Shown piece after piece: positions 41,540 to 51,341 of a DNA stretch of 64,000 bases; positions within the stretch are counted from its first letter, which is position 1; each line of letters begins with the position of its first letter. The DNA is from an uncultured Lachnospiraceae bacterium (GTDB taxonomy: Bacteria > Bacillota > Clostridia > Lachnospirales > Lachnospiraceae), in NCBI GenBank assembly GCA_947165025.1, contig CAMUYQ010000001.1:124001-188000 (forward strand), given 5' to 3'. The translations under genes and the position numbers were made by a program. The notes below the pieces were generated by a model that worked only from the letters and a program-made list of their open reading frames with translations, was not told the DNA's origin and did no database searches.

Positions 41540-42514
41540 TCAGTGAATGTCCGTAAGCAGTGTCGTCATGTTTTTGTACAGGCTGTCATGATCCGTCGAG
41601 CCCAGTATTACAGATATGTACGTATGTCCGTTACTTCCGTTTGACAGAAGGATCAGGCAGCTTTTAGCCGCCTTTGTTGTGCCTGTTTTGCCTCCGATGA
41701 CACTTACGCCTTCGGGAGCCTTTACATCACCGTTTATGTAGGCATTTGTCGTCTTGATCTCTATATTTTTAGGGTTTCCTTCACGGTCCTTGTATGTGCT
41801 CTTATATTCCGTAGTGTTGATGATCTTCCTGAACTCTTCATACTGCATAGCCGCATTGAATATAAGATACAGATCATATACGGTCGTATAATGAGCTTCA
41901 TCTGTCAGACCGTGCGGATTTGTAAAGTTTGTGTTCGTTGCACCTATCTTCTTCGCCTCATCATTCATGACGGCAGCAAAGCTGTCAACACTTCCCGAAA
42001 GGTATTCAGCAATAAGAACTCCTGCATCGTTAGCCGAATACATAAGAAGACAGTGAAGTGCCTGCTCAAGCGTCATCTTGTCACCTTCACGAAGACCTAA
42101 AAGCTGAGCTCCGGATTCCTTGATCAGCACATTGGAACTGGCGGTCAGAGTATCATCAAGATGACCGTATTTAAGCGCTATATACGCTGTCATTACCTTT
42201 GTAAGGGATGCCGGATTGAGCTGTTTATGAACATTTTTGGCATAGACCGTTTCAGCCGCCGTGGCATCAAAGAGACCACCGGCGTCAGCTTCGTCTATTG
42301 CAAGAGACATCTTTTCAAAATCATTGTCGCAGACGCATATGTCAGCAGCAAAAGGTTTCAGATCTGATGCGGAACCGGAATTTTTGATATTGAAAGTACT
42401 GACAGTCGAATCAGGATCAAAAGGGTTCTGTAATCCCGATGAACATGCCGAAAGCAGTATGGATATGACAACTGTTGTCCCCGTCAGCTTAAGGGATTTA
42501 CTTATACATCTCAC
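41540..42514 (-). CDS. D-alanyl-D-alanine carboxypeptidase, lipoprotein (peptidase S11)
   Basis: The 324-residue protein (GTG start 42514 chosen) has a lipoprotein signal ending LLSAC, then the S11 active-site motifs: ASLTKVM (SxxK), YSANDAG (SxN) and GGKTGTT (KTG). It would trim the terminal D-Ala of peptidoglycan stem peptides on the outer membrane surface. A TTG eight codons upstream would add a less signal-like N-terminus. Lipid anchoring replaces the usual C-terminal amphipathic anchor. It overlaps mgsA by 17 bases. Confidence 0.9.
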   Translation of the reverse strand: MRCISKSLKLTGTTVVISILLSACSSGLQNPFDPDSTVSTFNIKNSGSASDLKPFAADICVCDNDFEKMSLAIDEADAGGLFDATAAETVYAKNVHKQLNPASLTKVMTAYIALKYGHLDDTLTASSNVLIKESGAQLLGLREGDKMTLEQALHCLLMYSANDAGVLIAEYLSGSVDSFAAVMNDEAKKIGATNTNFTNPHGLTDEAHYTTVYDLYLIFNAAMQYEEFRKIINTTEYKSTYKDREGNPKNIEIKTTNAYINGDVKAPEGVSVIGGKTGTTKAAKSCLILLSNGSNGHTYISVILGSTDHDSLYKNMTTLLTDIH

Positions 42515-42893
42515 GCCACTCCATATCTCCTCTGTCAAGTGATTTTATAAGAAGCTCCGCCGTGGCAAGATTGGTCGCAAGCGGTATGTTATGCATGTCG
42601 CAAAGCTTGACTATGTAATTGATGTCAGGCTTGTGCATATCAGGCGCAAGAGGATCGCGCAGAAAGATCATAAGATCGATCTCGTTATGTTCGATCTGTG
42701 CACCTATCTGCTGCTCTCCGCCGAGATTTCCCGCAAGATATTTATGTACTGAAAGATTGGTAACTTCCTCTATGAGCCTTCCGGTAGTACCGGTCGCAAA
42801 AAGCTTGTGTTTGCTGAGTGACCCTCTGTATGCGATACAGAAGTTCTGAATAAGTTTTCTCTTTGATTCGTGTGCAATGAGACCAATATTCAT
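42498..42893 (-). CDS. mgsA: Methylglyoxal synthase
   Basis: The 131-residue enzyme converts dihydroxyacetone phosphate to methylglyoxal. It has IGLIAHESKRK at the start, LFATGTTGRL for phosphate binding, LAGNLGGEQQIGAQI (catalytic region), and FLRDPLAPDMHKPDI with the catalytic Asp. It starts on the last base of the rodA stop codon, the common rodA-mgsA coupling in Clostridia. Confidence 0.97.
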   Translation of the reverse strand: MNIGLIAHESKRKLIQNFCIAYRGSLSKHKLFATGTTGRLIEEVTNLSVHKYLAGNLGGEQQIGAQIEHNEIDLMIFLRDPLAPDMHKPDINYIVKLCDMHNIPLATNLATAELLIKSLDRGDMEWREMYK

Positions 42894-44020
42894 CAGAATT
42901 CTCCCTCAAAATAAATGCTTTCAGGTGATTGCAGTTTGACGTTTATTACAAAGCCCATTCCTATGAAAAGGCTTACCAGACTGGTCAGTCCGTAGCTTAC
43001 AAAGGGAAGCGTAAGACCGGTATTGGGAAGCAGCCCGGTTACAACTCCTATATTAATGAATGTCTGTATTCCTATAAGACCGCCCATTCCGCCTGCTATT
43101 ATCTGGCCTGCGACATCCTTTGCGCGTCTGGCTGTAAGGATACACAGTATCGCGATCATAAACAGAAGGCCTATAACAACACAGCACCCGACAAATCCCA
43201 TCTCCTCACCGATGACTGCAAATATAAAGTCAGTATGTGCTGCGGAAATGAAGTTACCGTTCTTTACCGATGCAACGACGTTGTTATTGATACCTTTACC
43301 GGAAAGCTGTCCGGAACCGATCGCGGTCATGGCATTCAGTGTCTGATAAGCTTCAGAAATGGCGTATTCATCGGGATAGAGCCACGCAAGTATCCTGCCC
43401 TTGTGGTAGTCTTCGATGATATGGACGTCATCTCTCATCAGATACCTCAGTGCCAGGACAAAGGATGGGACTCCGATAAGAACAGCACCTGCGATTATCT
43501 TCCAGCTGACCCCTCCGATGAACATTACAACAGCAAATATGGCAACTATCATGATCGTTGTTGACAGATCCGGCTGTTTGAATATCAGATATATCGGCGG
43601 GATGATCAGAACCACACACGATACTATGATACGTACCGTGTTAAGGTTCTCTTTATGTTTCATAATAAACGCGGCATAGAATAAAATCAACAGTATCTTA
43701 ACCAGCTCGGAAGGCTGGAATCTGATGCCTCCTATCTCGAACCATCGCTGTGCGCCACCGCCCGAATCACCGAAAAGTTTTACGGCTATAAGAAGTGCAA
43801 TGCTGACTGCATATATAAGCCAGTAGAACTTGAGAACAAACGAGTAGCTTATGAAAGATACTATTATCATCAGTACCAGTCCGAGCACGAACCCTTCCTG
43901 CTGATGTCGCACATATGATTCGTCCGCACTTTTAATGAACACGATACCGATGCTCGTTATCGCTATGCAGAATATGACAAGAAGAAAATCATATTTTTTA
44001 AAATGATAATTCTCAAACAT
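42893..44020 (-). CDS. rodA: Rod-shape SEDS protein RodA (peptidoglycan polymerase)
   Basis: The 375-residue membrane protein has about ten helices and the SEDS pattern: IGGIRFQPSELVKI, KGRILAWLYPDEY, GSGQLSGKG, FIFAVIGEEMGFVG and LTLPFVSYGLTSL. With its partner PBP it makes side-wall glycan. It follows minC by 9 bases in the mre-mrdA-min cluster and is coupled to mgsA. The motif set fits RodA better than FtsW given the neighbours. Confidence 0.95.
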   Translation of the reverse strand: MFENYHFKKYDFLLVIFCIAITSIGIVFIKSADESYVRHQQEGFVLGLVLMIIVSFISYSFVLKFYWLIYAVSIALLIAVKLFGDSGGGAQRWFEIGGIRFQPSELVKILLILFYAAFIMKHKENLNTVRIIVSCVVLIIPPIYLIFKQPDLSTTIMIVAIFAVVMFIGGVSWKIIAGAVLIGVPSFVLALRYLMRDDVHIIEDYHKGRILAWLYPDEYAISEAYQTLNAMTAIGSGQLSGKGINNNVVASVKNGNFISAAHTDFIFAVIGEEMGFVGCCVVIGLLFMIAILCILTARRAKDVAGQIIAGGMGGLIGIQTFINIGVVTGLLPNTGLTLPFVSYGLTSLVSLFIGMGFVINVKLQSPESIYFEGEF

Positions 44021-44029
44021 TGATCGCTC

Positions 44030-44701
44030 CTAGAACGGGATATCTGCAAGAAAATCCTTTGTAATGTCTTCGCAGATTACGCCTTCCTCGCTGACGTATA
44101 TGATCTTGGCACCTGCAACTTTGCGCAGGAATCCCGCATTTTTCGAAAACAGGGTGCATTCCTCTCCGGCAACGCTTATCGATTCGGATTTGATATCAAG
44201 TGCTACAGCAAATGCTCCGGTATCGCCTTTTATTCCTGCCGCAACATCGCCGTATACGGTACCGAGAATCACAACGCTCCCGACTGCGGATACGCTCGCC
44301 CCCGGATTGACATCTCCGAGAACGACTATGCTTCCTTCCGTTTCAAGGTTCTGTCCTGCATGAAGGGTTCCTTTGTAAACAGAAGTATTCTCCATTTCGC
44401 CACTGGGAGAAAATGCGTTGGCTGCCTGAATGAACACTTCATTCTTCTTTTCATTGCGCTCCATGATGCACAGAACGGTCACATGCGTATATTCTCCGAA
44501 GGCCTCGACAAGGGCTCTCTCCTCAAGATCCGACAGGTTTCTTCCCTCAAACGTAATGACAAGCTTTGCATCCCCGAGAAACCTGTCAGACTCTATGAGC
44601 CTCTGTGCAAATGCAACATACAGATCCTCGAAGGGCATATCCGGGTTAAGTATAAGCTTTAATCCGTTCGGAAAACTCTTGATCGTTACTGCATCTTTCA
44701 T
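44030..44701 (-). CDS. minC: Septum site-determining protein MinC
   Basis: The 223-residue protein has an N-terminal MinC_N-like domain (1-100) and a C-terminal beta-helix domain with the repeated pattern GQNLETEGSIVVLGDVNPGA...GSVVILGTVYGDVAAG. It would block FtsZ at wrong sites. In many Clostridia minD and minE follow minC directly; here rodA follows after 9 bases, so minD/minE are missing from this place. They may be elsewhere. Confidence 0.92.
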   Translation of the reverse strand: MKDAVTIKSFPNGLKLILNPDMPFEDLYVAFAQRLIESDRFLGDAKLVITFEGRNLSDLEERALVEAFGEYTHVTVLCIMERNEKKNEVFIQAANAFSPSGEMENTSVYKGTLHAGQNLETEGSIVVLGDVNPGASVSAVGSVVILGTVYGDVAAGIKGDTGAFAVALDIKSESISVAGEECTLFSKNAGFLRKVAGAKIIYVSEEGVICEDITKDFLADIPF

Positions 44702-44727
44702 GATATATCCTCTTTCGTGATAACTTA

Positions 44728-47598
44728 TCAGTCTTCGATGATCTCACTCGTTGCCTCGTCAGCAACACCGTTTACGAGTGATTCAGCATCTTCGACTTTG
44801 AAGTAATAACTGAGCACATCTTTTGAAAGCTGTGCCGCGTTGGCCGATGTATAACCGTATGCGATACGTGTCGCAACCGTGACTTCGGGATCGTCGTAAG
44901 GAGCGAAACCGATGAACAGAGCGTGGTTTGTTCTTGATTTACTGGTCTGTGCAGTTCCCGTTTTTCCGGCAACAGCTATCGGGAAATCCTTGAATGCAGC
45001 TGCCTTTTCAACAACCTCCCGCATTCCGGCATATATCTGGTTCCATGTAGTGTCTGCAAATACGACACTGTTCTGTATATCGTGTGAGCCTTTAACGAGA
45101 ATGGCTCCTTCGGGATTAACGACTTTATTGAGTAACGTATATTTATAACAGGTTCCGCGTGTCGCTATAGTAGTTACATAGCGCGACAGTCCTACAGTCG
45201 TATAGTTGTGACTACCCTGGCCGATAGCCGAGTCGACGGGAAGTTCATCGGAAAACTTAGGATTGTTCTCTTCCATCTCAATACCTGTTTTAGAAGTCAG
45301 GCCGAACAGATCTGCATATTTTTGCAGTCTTTCCAGACCGTGCTGCTCATCGTAGTTTTCCGTGTGAACGTCAGTTGCGAGTCGGTACCCGACTTCGTAG
45401 AAGAAACAGTTACATGAGTTTCCGATCGCACCTTTTACATCAAGCGGTCCGTGTGCTCCCGGATATACCCAGCACTGCTTTTCCACGTCGAAGTATTCAA
45501 ATACACCTTCACACGTGATCGTCTCTCCGAGATTTACGACTCCTTCCTCAAGCGCACATGCCGAAGAACACGGTTTGAATGTCGATCCGGGTGCGGTAAG
45601 CTGCTGGGTCGCGTTGTTGTAAAGCGGACTTGCAAGATCCGACAAAAGCTTAGCATAATAATCAGAATCGATCGAATTGGCGAACCTGTTATTGTCATAG
45701 CCCGGATACGTTACAAGTGCGAGAAGTTCGCCCTGTTTGTTCGCAACGACGCATGATCCCGAACACGGATCGAGTGCGAGCATTCCCGGAGTTATCTCAA
45801 GATTCGATATCTTGTTTATGATAAAGTCGTATGATGTCTTGGCACCCGATTCAAGAAGCACCTTATCTTCAGCCGTCCCCGTTATTATCTTCTGTTCATA
45901 CAGGATCAGGCATAGCTGTTTGCCGCTTATATTATTGTCAGCGATCATGTACTTGTACATCTTCTTATCAAAACCGAGATTGTTAGACATGTCCCCGATT
46001 ATGTAATCGACAAGATGGTTGTACACTTCCTCCGAATCCGAATACTGGCTGTCCAGATGGAACTTGGTCACATCTATCCAGTTGCTCGCAAGGCAGTAAT
46101 GCAGATATTCGTTAAGACTTATCGTCTCGTTTGTTGTCCAGTCAATGTATGTCTTGTCATTCCTGTCAACAAGATCAGAAACCAGCACGCCGGTCGACTG
46201 TGACATAAGCCTTGATACGATGTAGCTCTGATACACCTTCATCTCATCGGACAGTTCTTTGTAAGGTGTTTTCGTATTGTAAAGCTCATCCTTTAGAGAT
46301 GCCATGACGGCACTCTTCTTCTCGAGATACGCGGCATATACCTGTTTTTCGTATGTCGCGGCGTTATCACCGGAAAAATGACCTATGTCGATGACGTTGT
46401 TGTTGATGAGAGCATAATAAACATCATCTATCGGGATCATCATACGTGATTCCTTGACCTCACTGTTGTTGTAGGTCTTCATGTTGATGATCTTTGATAC
46501 GAGTATTCCGGCGAGCTTCTGCTCCAGCATGTTGTATACAGCCTTCTGCAGATCCGCATCTATAGACAGATATACGTCGTTTCCTGCTTTGGGATCCACA
46601 TGGGATATCGTTTCAATGACCTTTCCCATGTTATCTACATATATCGCGTCCTTTCCTTTTTCACCCTGAAGGTACTCCTCCATTGATTTTTCAATACCGG
46701 ATTTACCAACCATGTCGGCACCGTTGTAATCATGAGAGGAACCGGCAAGTTCAGCAAGGTCGTCAGGGGAAGCGTTTCCGGTATATCCGATGATATGTGC
46801 GAAATATGTTGCATCGTTATACTGTCGAAGTGTATTTACTTCAATGCCTACGCCCTGAAGTATGTCGGAGTTTTCTTTGATCGCAGCAACGGTATTATCA
46901 TTTACATCGTCCGCGATAACGGTTGAAAGATACTTCTGGTAGCTGTTTGTTGCGAGCTGGTATCTGACGGTCATGATCTTCAGAACCTCGTCCTTCGTAT
47001 ATCCTTCGAGCGGCACAAAGTTACTGTTTCCTTTGGCGTCTATGACCGTATGACCTATACCGTATTTCTTTGATCCTGCAAGGAACATGACGACATCTTC
47101 GGGAGTAGAGTTACGCTCTGCGGTGGTCAGGTCATCCATCGATTTGTGGCCGTATACGTCAGCCAGGAATCTCGTCAGTCTCGTTCCGGTCAGAGTAAAC
47201 TCAAACTGGTCGTCGTTATTTAATATGATATTAAAACCATTGTCTACAGTATCTCCGCAATCCTCGACAATCTTGATCGCGCGGGATATCGAATCGTTTA
47301 TAAGAGCATTCTTGTTTTTACCCGATTCAAAATTATCTTCTATCGTTACCGAGTATGCGAGCTTATTATATGCCAGCAGCTTGCCGTTCCTGTCATATAT
47401 GTTGCCACGCGTGCTCTTAAGAGTAGTCTCTTTTTTGATCGTCAGCTTGAAGTTATTCTGGTACTCCTGTCCATTAATGATCTGCATGACAAACAGACGC
47501 TGCACGAGTATGACGATCAGTGCCACATATACGATGAGTATTATTGTGAATCTGTTAAAAATGGCATCTTTGAACCATTCTTTTATATCAGCGAACAA
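44728..47598 (-). CDS. mrdA: Class B penicillin-binding protein 2 (elongation transpeptidase), extra-long
   Basis: The 956-residue protein has one N-terminal membrane anchor (FTIILIVYVALIVILVQRLFV), a PBP dimer domain and a transpeptidase domain. The active serine is Ser672 in PGSTFKP, SCNCF gives the SxN motif, and GKTGTAQT the KTG motif. Most PBP2 proteins have the serine near residue 310-330, so about 340 extra residues lie before it; these appear to fill about residues 340-620. It follows mreD directly, as in the usual cell-shape operon, and pairs with RodA. Confidence 0.95.
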   Translation of the reverse strand: MFADIKEWFKDAIFNRFTIILIVYVALIVILVQRLFVMQIINGQEYQNNFKLTIKKETTLKSTRGNIYDRNGKLLAYNKLAYSVTIEDNFESGKNKNALINDSISRAIKIVEDCGDTVDNGFNIILNNDDQFEFTLTGTRLTRFLADVYGHKSMDDLTTAERNSTPEDVVMFLAGSKKYGIGHTVIDAKGNSNFVPLEGYTKDEVLKIMTVRYQLATNSYQKYLSTVIADDVNDNTVAAIKENSDILQGVGIEVNTLRQYNDATYFAHIIGYTGNASPDDLAELAGSSHDYNGADMVGKSGIEKSMEEYLQGEKGKDAIYVDNMGKVIETISHVDPKAGNDVYLSIDADLQKAVYNMLEQKLAGILVSKIINMKTYNNSEVKESRMMIPIDDVYYALINNNVIDIGHFSGDNAATYEKQVYAAYLEKKSAVMASLKDELYNTKTPYKELSDEMKVYQSYIVSRLMSQSTGVLVSDLVDRNDKTYIDWTTNETISLNEYLHYCLASNWIDVTKFHLDSQYSDSEEVYNHLVDYIIGDMSNNLGFDKKMYKYMIADNNISGKQLCLILYEQKIITGTAEDKVLLESGAKTSYDFIINKISNLEITPGMLALDPCSGSCVVANKQGELLALVTYPGYDNNRFANSIDSDYYAKLLSDLASPLYNNATQQLTAPGSTFKPCSSACALEEGVVNLGETITCEGVFEYFDVEKQCWVYPGAHGPLDVKGAIGNSCNCFFYEVGYRLATDVHTENYDEQHGLERLQKYADLFGLTSKTGIEMEENNPKFSDELPVDSAIGQGSHNYTTVGLSRYVTTIATRGTCYKYTLLNKVVNPEGAILVKGSHDIQNSVVFADTTWNQIYAGMREVVEKAAAFKDFPIAVAGKTGTAQTSKSRTNHALFIGFAPYDDPEVTVATRIAYGYTSANAAQLSKDVLSYYFKVEDAESLVNGVADEATSEIIED

Positions 47599-48105
47599 TC
47601 AGGCGTTCCTTCTTTCCATGTCTTCCAGCCATTCATTGATATTCAGGATTACCTTGTACACGATGATGGTCACGAACAGCGTATATACTATCTCGGGCAG
47701 GATCACGTGCAGAAAATAGTACCCGAAGCGCAGTTTTCCCTGAATTAGAAATCTGAACACGTAGATCATGAAACAGTATACGAGCTCGCTGCTGGTGATC
47801 AGAAACATCGGCAGCTTAACGTCCTCGGGATAAAAAATGCTTGCGAAAAATCCGTTAAGATAACCTATGACAAGGTAAACAAGGGCATAGAAACCGATAA
47901 TGTTTCCGAACAGGATATCAATAATGAGGCCCGAGATAAAGCCTATGAACATGCCTTCCTTCTTGCCGCGCATGAATCCGAAACTTGAAGTCAGGATGAT
48001 GAGAAGGTTCGGAGCAACGCCGCCCATAGGAAGGATCCTTATCATCGTACTCTGTATCAGGTATCCGACAAGGATCAGCAAAAGCATTGTGATCTTTCTG
48101 TACAT
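47599..48105 (-). CDS. mreD: Rod-shape protein MreD
   Basis: The 168-residue hydrophobic protein has about five helices and MreD-like features: VAPNLLIILTSSFGFMRGKKEG and the gene order mreB-mreC-mreD-mrdA. It is a membrane partner of MreC and the elongasome. It abuts mrdA (start one base after its stop) and mreC (one base between). Confidence 0.93.
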   Translation of the reverse strand: MYRKITMLLLILVGYLIQSTMIRILPMGGVAPNLLIILTSSFGFMRGKKEGMFIGFISGLIIDILFGNIIGFYALVYLVIGYLNGFFASIFYPEDVKLPMFLITSSELVYCFMIYVFRFLIQGKLRFGYYFLHVILPEIVYTLFVTIIVYKVILNINEWLEDMERRNA

Positions 48106-48106
48106 A

Positions 48107-48970
48107 TCATTCCTTCGTCTGTTTCATCTCGGTAACGACAAGAACGATATCAAGATGTTCGAAATCAACAACCGGCGTGATATACCCCGACTTAGTCAGA
48201 TTGTTCGAATCGTTGTTGATCTCCTTGATATATCCTATCGAAATACCGGGAAGATACTTGTTACTTATCTGGCTGGTAACGATCTGGTCTCCGGGAGCAA
48301 CGGCATTGTCTTCGTCCCTGAGCTCAGTGAATTTGATGCTGCCGTTTGAATACATCTCAAGATCACCCGTCACGATCATCGTGTCGGATGTGTTAAGGAC
48401 CATTGCGCTGATATTGGAATCATCATCAATAATGGATCTAACTGTCGCCCAGTTGGGCCCCACGGAAGTTACTATACCGACAAGCCCTGCACCGGCCATA
48501 ACGTTCATATTGACCTTGATCCCGTCATTACTTCCTTTGTCTATAAGGAAAGTTGAATACCAGTTACCTGCATCTTTTCCTATTACTCTCGCACCTATCG
48601 TAGGATAATCACTGTAACGCTCATCAAGCGACAGTAGCTGTCTGAGCTCCGCGAGTTCATATTTGTCTGTTGTAAGGTCGTTGATCTTGATCGTCAGTTC
48701 ATCAACGGTTTTCTTAAGTTCCTCGTTTTCGGCCCTAAGTGTCTCAAGCTCCCTGATCGATTCGGATCTGTCGAAAAGCCAGCTTCCGACATAAGATATG
48801 CCTTTCTGGAAAGGTATAACGGTATAACCGGCCACAGCTTCAGGCGGGCCGTCCATAATATTTGTAGCATAAGAAAGCACCATCATGATAATGCATAAAG
48901 CAGACAGTGCCAGCAGAACATACTTACTTGGTATATCAATCTTATTTCTGTTAAATCTTTTTCGTGCCAT
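48107..48970 (-). CDS. mreC: Rod-shape protein MreC
   Basis: The 287-residue protein has a basic N-terminus (MARKRFNRNKIDIP), one transmembrane helix (about 16-36), a coiled coil (RELETLRAENEELKKTVDEL, about 70-110) and the two beta-barrel domains (ARVIGKDAGNWYSTFLIDKG, GLVGIVTSVGPNWATVRSI). It bridges MreB to the periplasmic enzymes. Normal length. Confidence 0.95.
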   Translation of the reverse strand: MARKRFNRNKIDIPSKYVLLALSALCIIMMVLSYATNIMDGPPEAVAGYTVIPFQKGISYVGSWLFDRSESIRELETLRAENEELKKTVDELTIKINDLTTDKYELAELRQLLSLDERYSDYPTIGARVIGKDAGNWYSTFLIDKGSNDGIKVNMNVMAGAGLVGIVTSVGPNWATVRSIIDDDSNISAMVLNTSDTMIVTGDLEMYSNGSIKFTELRDEDNAVAPGDQIVTSQISNKYLPGISIGYIKEINNDSNNLTKSGYITPVVDFEHLDIVLVVTEMKQTKE

Positions 48971-48987
48971 CCCCTGTCAGTCCCCTG

Positions 48988-49998
48988 TCAGACTGAGAAA
49001 TCTTCCATAGTATAAACTATCGGGTGAAGCCTTTCGTTCTTGATTATCTGCGAAAGGCCGTATGCAACGCTTCCCTCTTTCTGCGGCGAGAACAGAACCT
49101 TCAGTCCCGTGCTCTTTGAGATAAGCTGGTGAAGATCACCGATACCTGCACTTCCTCCCGTCAGGAATATTCCCTTTTTGTAAATATCCGCGCCAAGTTC
49201 GGGCGGAGTACGCTCAAGGATGAGCCTGACATTATCTATTATTGTCTCGAAATGCTCGTGCATAGCACGTTCTATGAGCATTGTCGGTATAGTACGCTCA
49301 ACGGGAAGACCCGTTACGATATCCCTTCCGTAAACAACAGCGTCCCTCTCGGAAGCCTCAAGTTCGGGAAGATCTATCTTCGTCTGCTCCGCTGTCTTGG
49401 CTCCGATGAGCAGGTTGTATTCTTTACGGATCATATTGATGATGGCATCATCAAACTTTTTGCCACCGGTCTTGATAAGCTTTGACAGGACTATTCCCCC
49501 AAGGCTTAATATAGATATCTCGGTTGTTTCATATCCGACGTTTACGACAAGAAATCCCTGTGATCTGTGCATCTCAACATCCATCCCGATACCGTCGGCA
49601 ATCGCCTTTTCAACTATATAGATATTACGGGCCCTGATGTTGGACTCCTTGACAAGGTCAACGAACGCTCTTTTTTCAACTTCGGTTATATCCGTCGGTA
49701 CAGAAATGTAATAATCGGCACTTCTGATATTACCGTCCATCTCATCATTGATGAAATTACGGATCAGTATCTGCATATGGTTAATGTCCGCGATAACGCC
49801 GTATGTCAGGGGAAATGAAACCTTGATGTTATCCGGCGCCTTTTCGTACATAGTAAAAGCATCATCACCGTAAGCGAACAGATTTCGTCTGTTCTGTATG
49901 GCGATCATGTTCTTATGGGATACTATCCTGTCTGTAAAACCGTTATATATTTTGATGTTATAGGTACCGAGATCTATACCGAAAGCATTAACAGCCAA
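48988..49998 (-). CDS. mreB: MreB-like actin homologue
   Basis: The 336-residue protein has the actin fold: GIDLGTYNIKIYNG (phosphate 1), VEKAIADGIGMDV, VVNVGYETTEIS (phosphate 2, normally DIGGGTTE), and FLTGGSAGIGDL (adenosine loop). Position ahead of mreC and mreD supports MreB. The altered phosphate-2 loop (Asp to Asn, Gly-Gly to Tyr-Glu) is unusual and could change nucleotide hydrolysis. Shorter and more divergent than B. subtilis MreB. Confidence 0.92.
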   Translation of the reverse strand: MAVNAFGIDLGTYNIKIYNGFTDRIVSHKNMIAIQNRRNLFAYGDDAFTMYEKAPDNIKVSFPLTYGVIADINHMQILIRNFINDEMDGNIRSADYYISVPTDITEVEKRAFVDLVKESNIRARNIYIVEKAIADGIGMDVEMHRSQGFLVVNVGYETTEISILSLGGIVLSKLIKTGGKKFDDAIINMIRKEYNLLIGAKTAEQTKIDLPELEASERDAVVYGRDIVTGLPVERTIPTMLIERAMHEHFETIIDNVRLILERTPPELGADIYKKGIFLTGGSAGIGDLHQLISKSTGLKVLFSPQKEGSVAYGLSQIIKNERLHPIVYTMEDFSV

Positions 49999-50051
49999 AA
50001 TACAACCTCATCTTCACATACTATATCTAGCATATTTTATCATAAGAATAT

Positions 50052-51341
50052 CTAGATGTATATATCAACTATTTTTTCGCGAACGAGCATCTCCAGTGAT
50101 TTTAATATTCCGAGCTTGCAGTGGTACCATGTCAGACCGCCCTGGAAATAAACCGCATAAGGCGGCTTCATGGGTCCGTCCGCGGAAAGCTCTATCGAAC
50201 TTCCGGAAATGAATGCACCGGCTGCCATTATGACCTGACTGTCATAGCCCGGCATATCCCAAGGCTCGGCCGTAAGATGTGAATCAACAGGTGCCGCTGA
50301 CTGGATACCGTTACAGAATGCAACTACAGCCTCCGGTGATCCGAGTGTAACCGCCTGTATGATGTCATGACGGCTCTCGGTTGAATCGGGAACAACCTTA
50401 AATCCGAGACTTTCATATATGTTTGCAGCAAATACCGCCCCTTTTAATGCGGCGTTTACTACGGTCGGCGCCAGGAACAGTCCCTGGAGGAGTGACCTGT
50501 TTATATCAAGTGTTGCTCCGACTTCTTTCCCCAGCCCGGGAGAAGTCAGTCTGTACGCACATTTTTCGATACATTTTCGTGTTCCTGCAATATATCCGCC
50601 TATCGGAGCAAGACCTCCGCCGGGATTTTTGATAAGCGATCCTACCGTCATATCGGCACCAAGATCAGAAGGCTCGTATTTTTCGACAAACTCACCGTAG
50701 CAGTTATCGACCATTACGATCATCGAAGGATCGATACTTTTGACGAACTTTATCGCTTCACCTATCGAATCTACCGAGAGAGATGGTCTTGTCTGATATC
50801 CTTTTGAGCGCTGTATGGCGACAAGCTTTGTGTTTTTCTTTATCGCGCTTTTTATCCCTTCAAAGTCAAATGATCCGTCAGCCTTAAGATCGACCTGTGA
50901 ATATGTTATACCGTATTCCTTAAGAGATCCCGTGCTTTCCCTTATTCCGATCACTTCTTCCAGAGTATCATAAGGTTTTCCGGATATAGAAAGCATTTCG
51001 TCACCGGGACGAAGCTGGGAAGCGAGCGCGATAGCAAGCGCATGTGTACCGCATGTTATCTGCGGCCTGACAAGCGCGTCTTCTGTGTTGAACACTTTTG
51101 CATATACTTTTTCGAGTGTATCCCTTCCGAGATCGTTATATCCGTATCCGCTTGAAGGCATAAAGCATGCCTCGGAAACCTTCGCTTCCTGCATGGCGTT
51201 TATTACCTTAAGCTGGTTGTATTCCGTCACGGTGTCAAACTGTGCAAACCTTCCGGACAGCTTTTCGAGTACCTTCTCGCCGTAATCATACACAGCCTTT
51301 GAGATACCGCATTTTTCATACATCGATTGAAAATCGTTCAT
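50052..51341 (-). CDS. ynbB: PLP-dependent methionine gamma-lyase family protein (YnbB-like)
   Basis: The 429-residue fold-type I PLP protein belongs to the family once called aluminium resistance proteins. It has QITCGTHALAIALASQLRPGD, VMVDNCYGEFVE (PLP Asp) and GSLIKNPGGGLAPIGGYIAG (PLP Lys). The substrate is not established. It overlaps miaA by 26 bases, and the miaA-ynbB neighbourhood is conserved in Firmicutes. Confidence 0.9.
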   Translation of the reverse strand: MNDFQSMYEKCGISKAVYDYGEKVLEKLSGRFAQFDTVTEYNQLKVINAMQEAKVSEACFMPSSGYGYNDLGRDTLEKVYAKVFNTEDALVRPQITCGTHALAIALASQLRPGDEMLSISGKPYDTLEEVIGIRESTGSLKEYGITYSQVDLKADGSFDFEGIKSAIKKNTKLVAIQRSKGYQTRPSLSVDSIGEAIKFVKSIDPSMIVMVDNCYGEFVEKYEPSDLGADMTVGSLIKNPGGGLAPIGGYIAGTRKCIEKCAYRLTSPGLGKEVGATLDINRSLLQGLFLAPTVVNAALKGAVFAANIYESLGFKVVPDSTESRHDIIQAVTLGSPEAVVAFCNGIQSAAPVDSHLTAEPWDMPGYDSQVIMAAGAFISGSSIELSADGPMKPPYAVYFQGGLTWYHCKLGILKSLEMLVREKIVDIYI

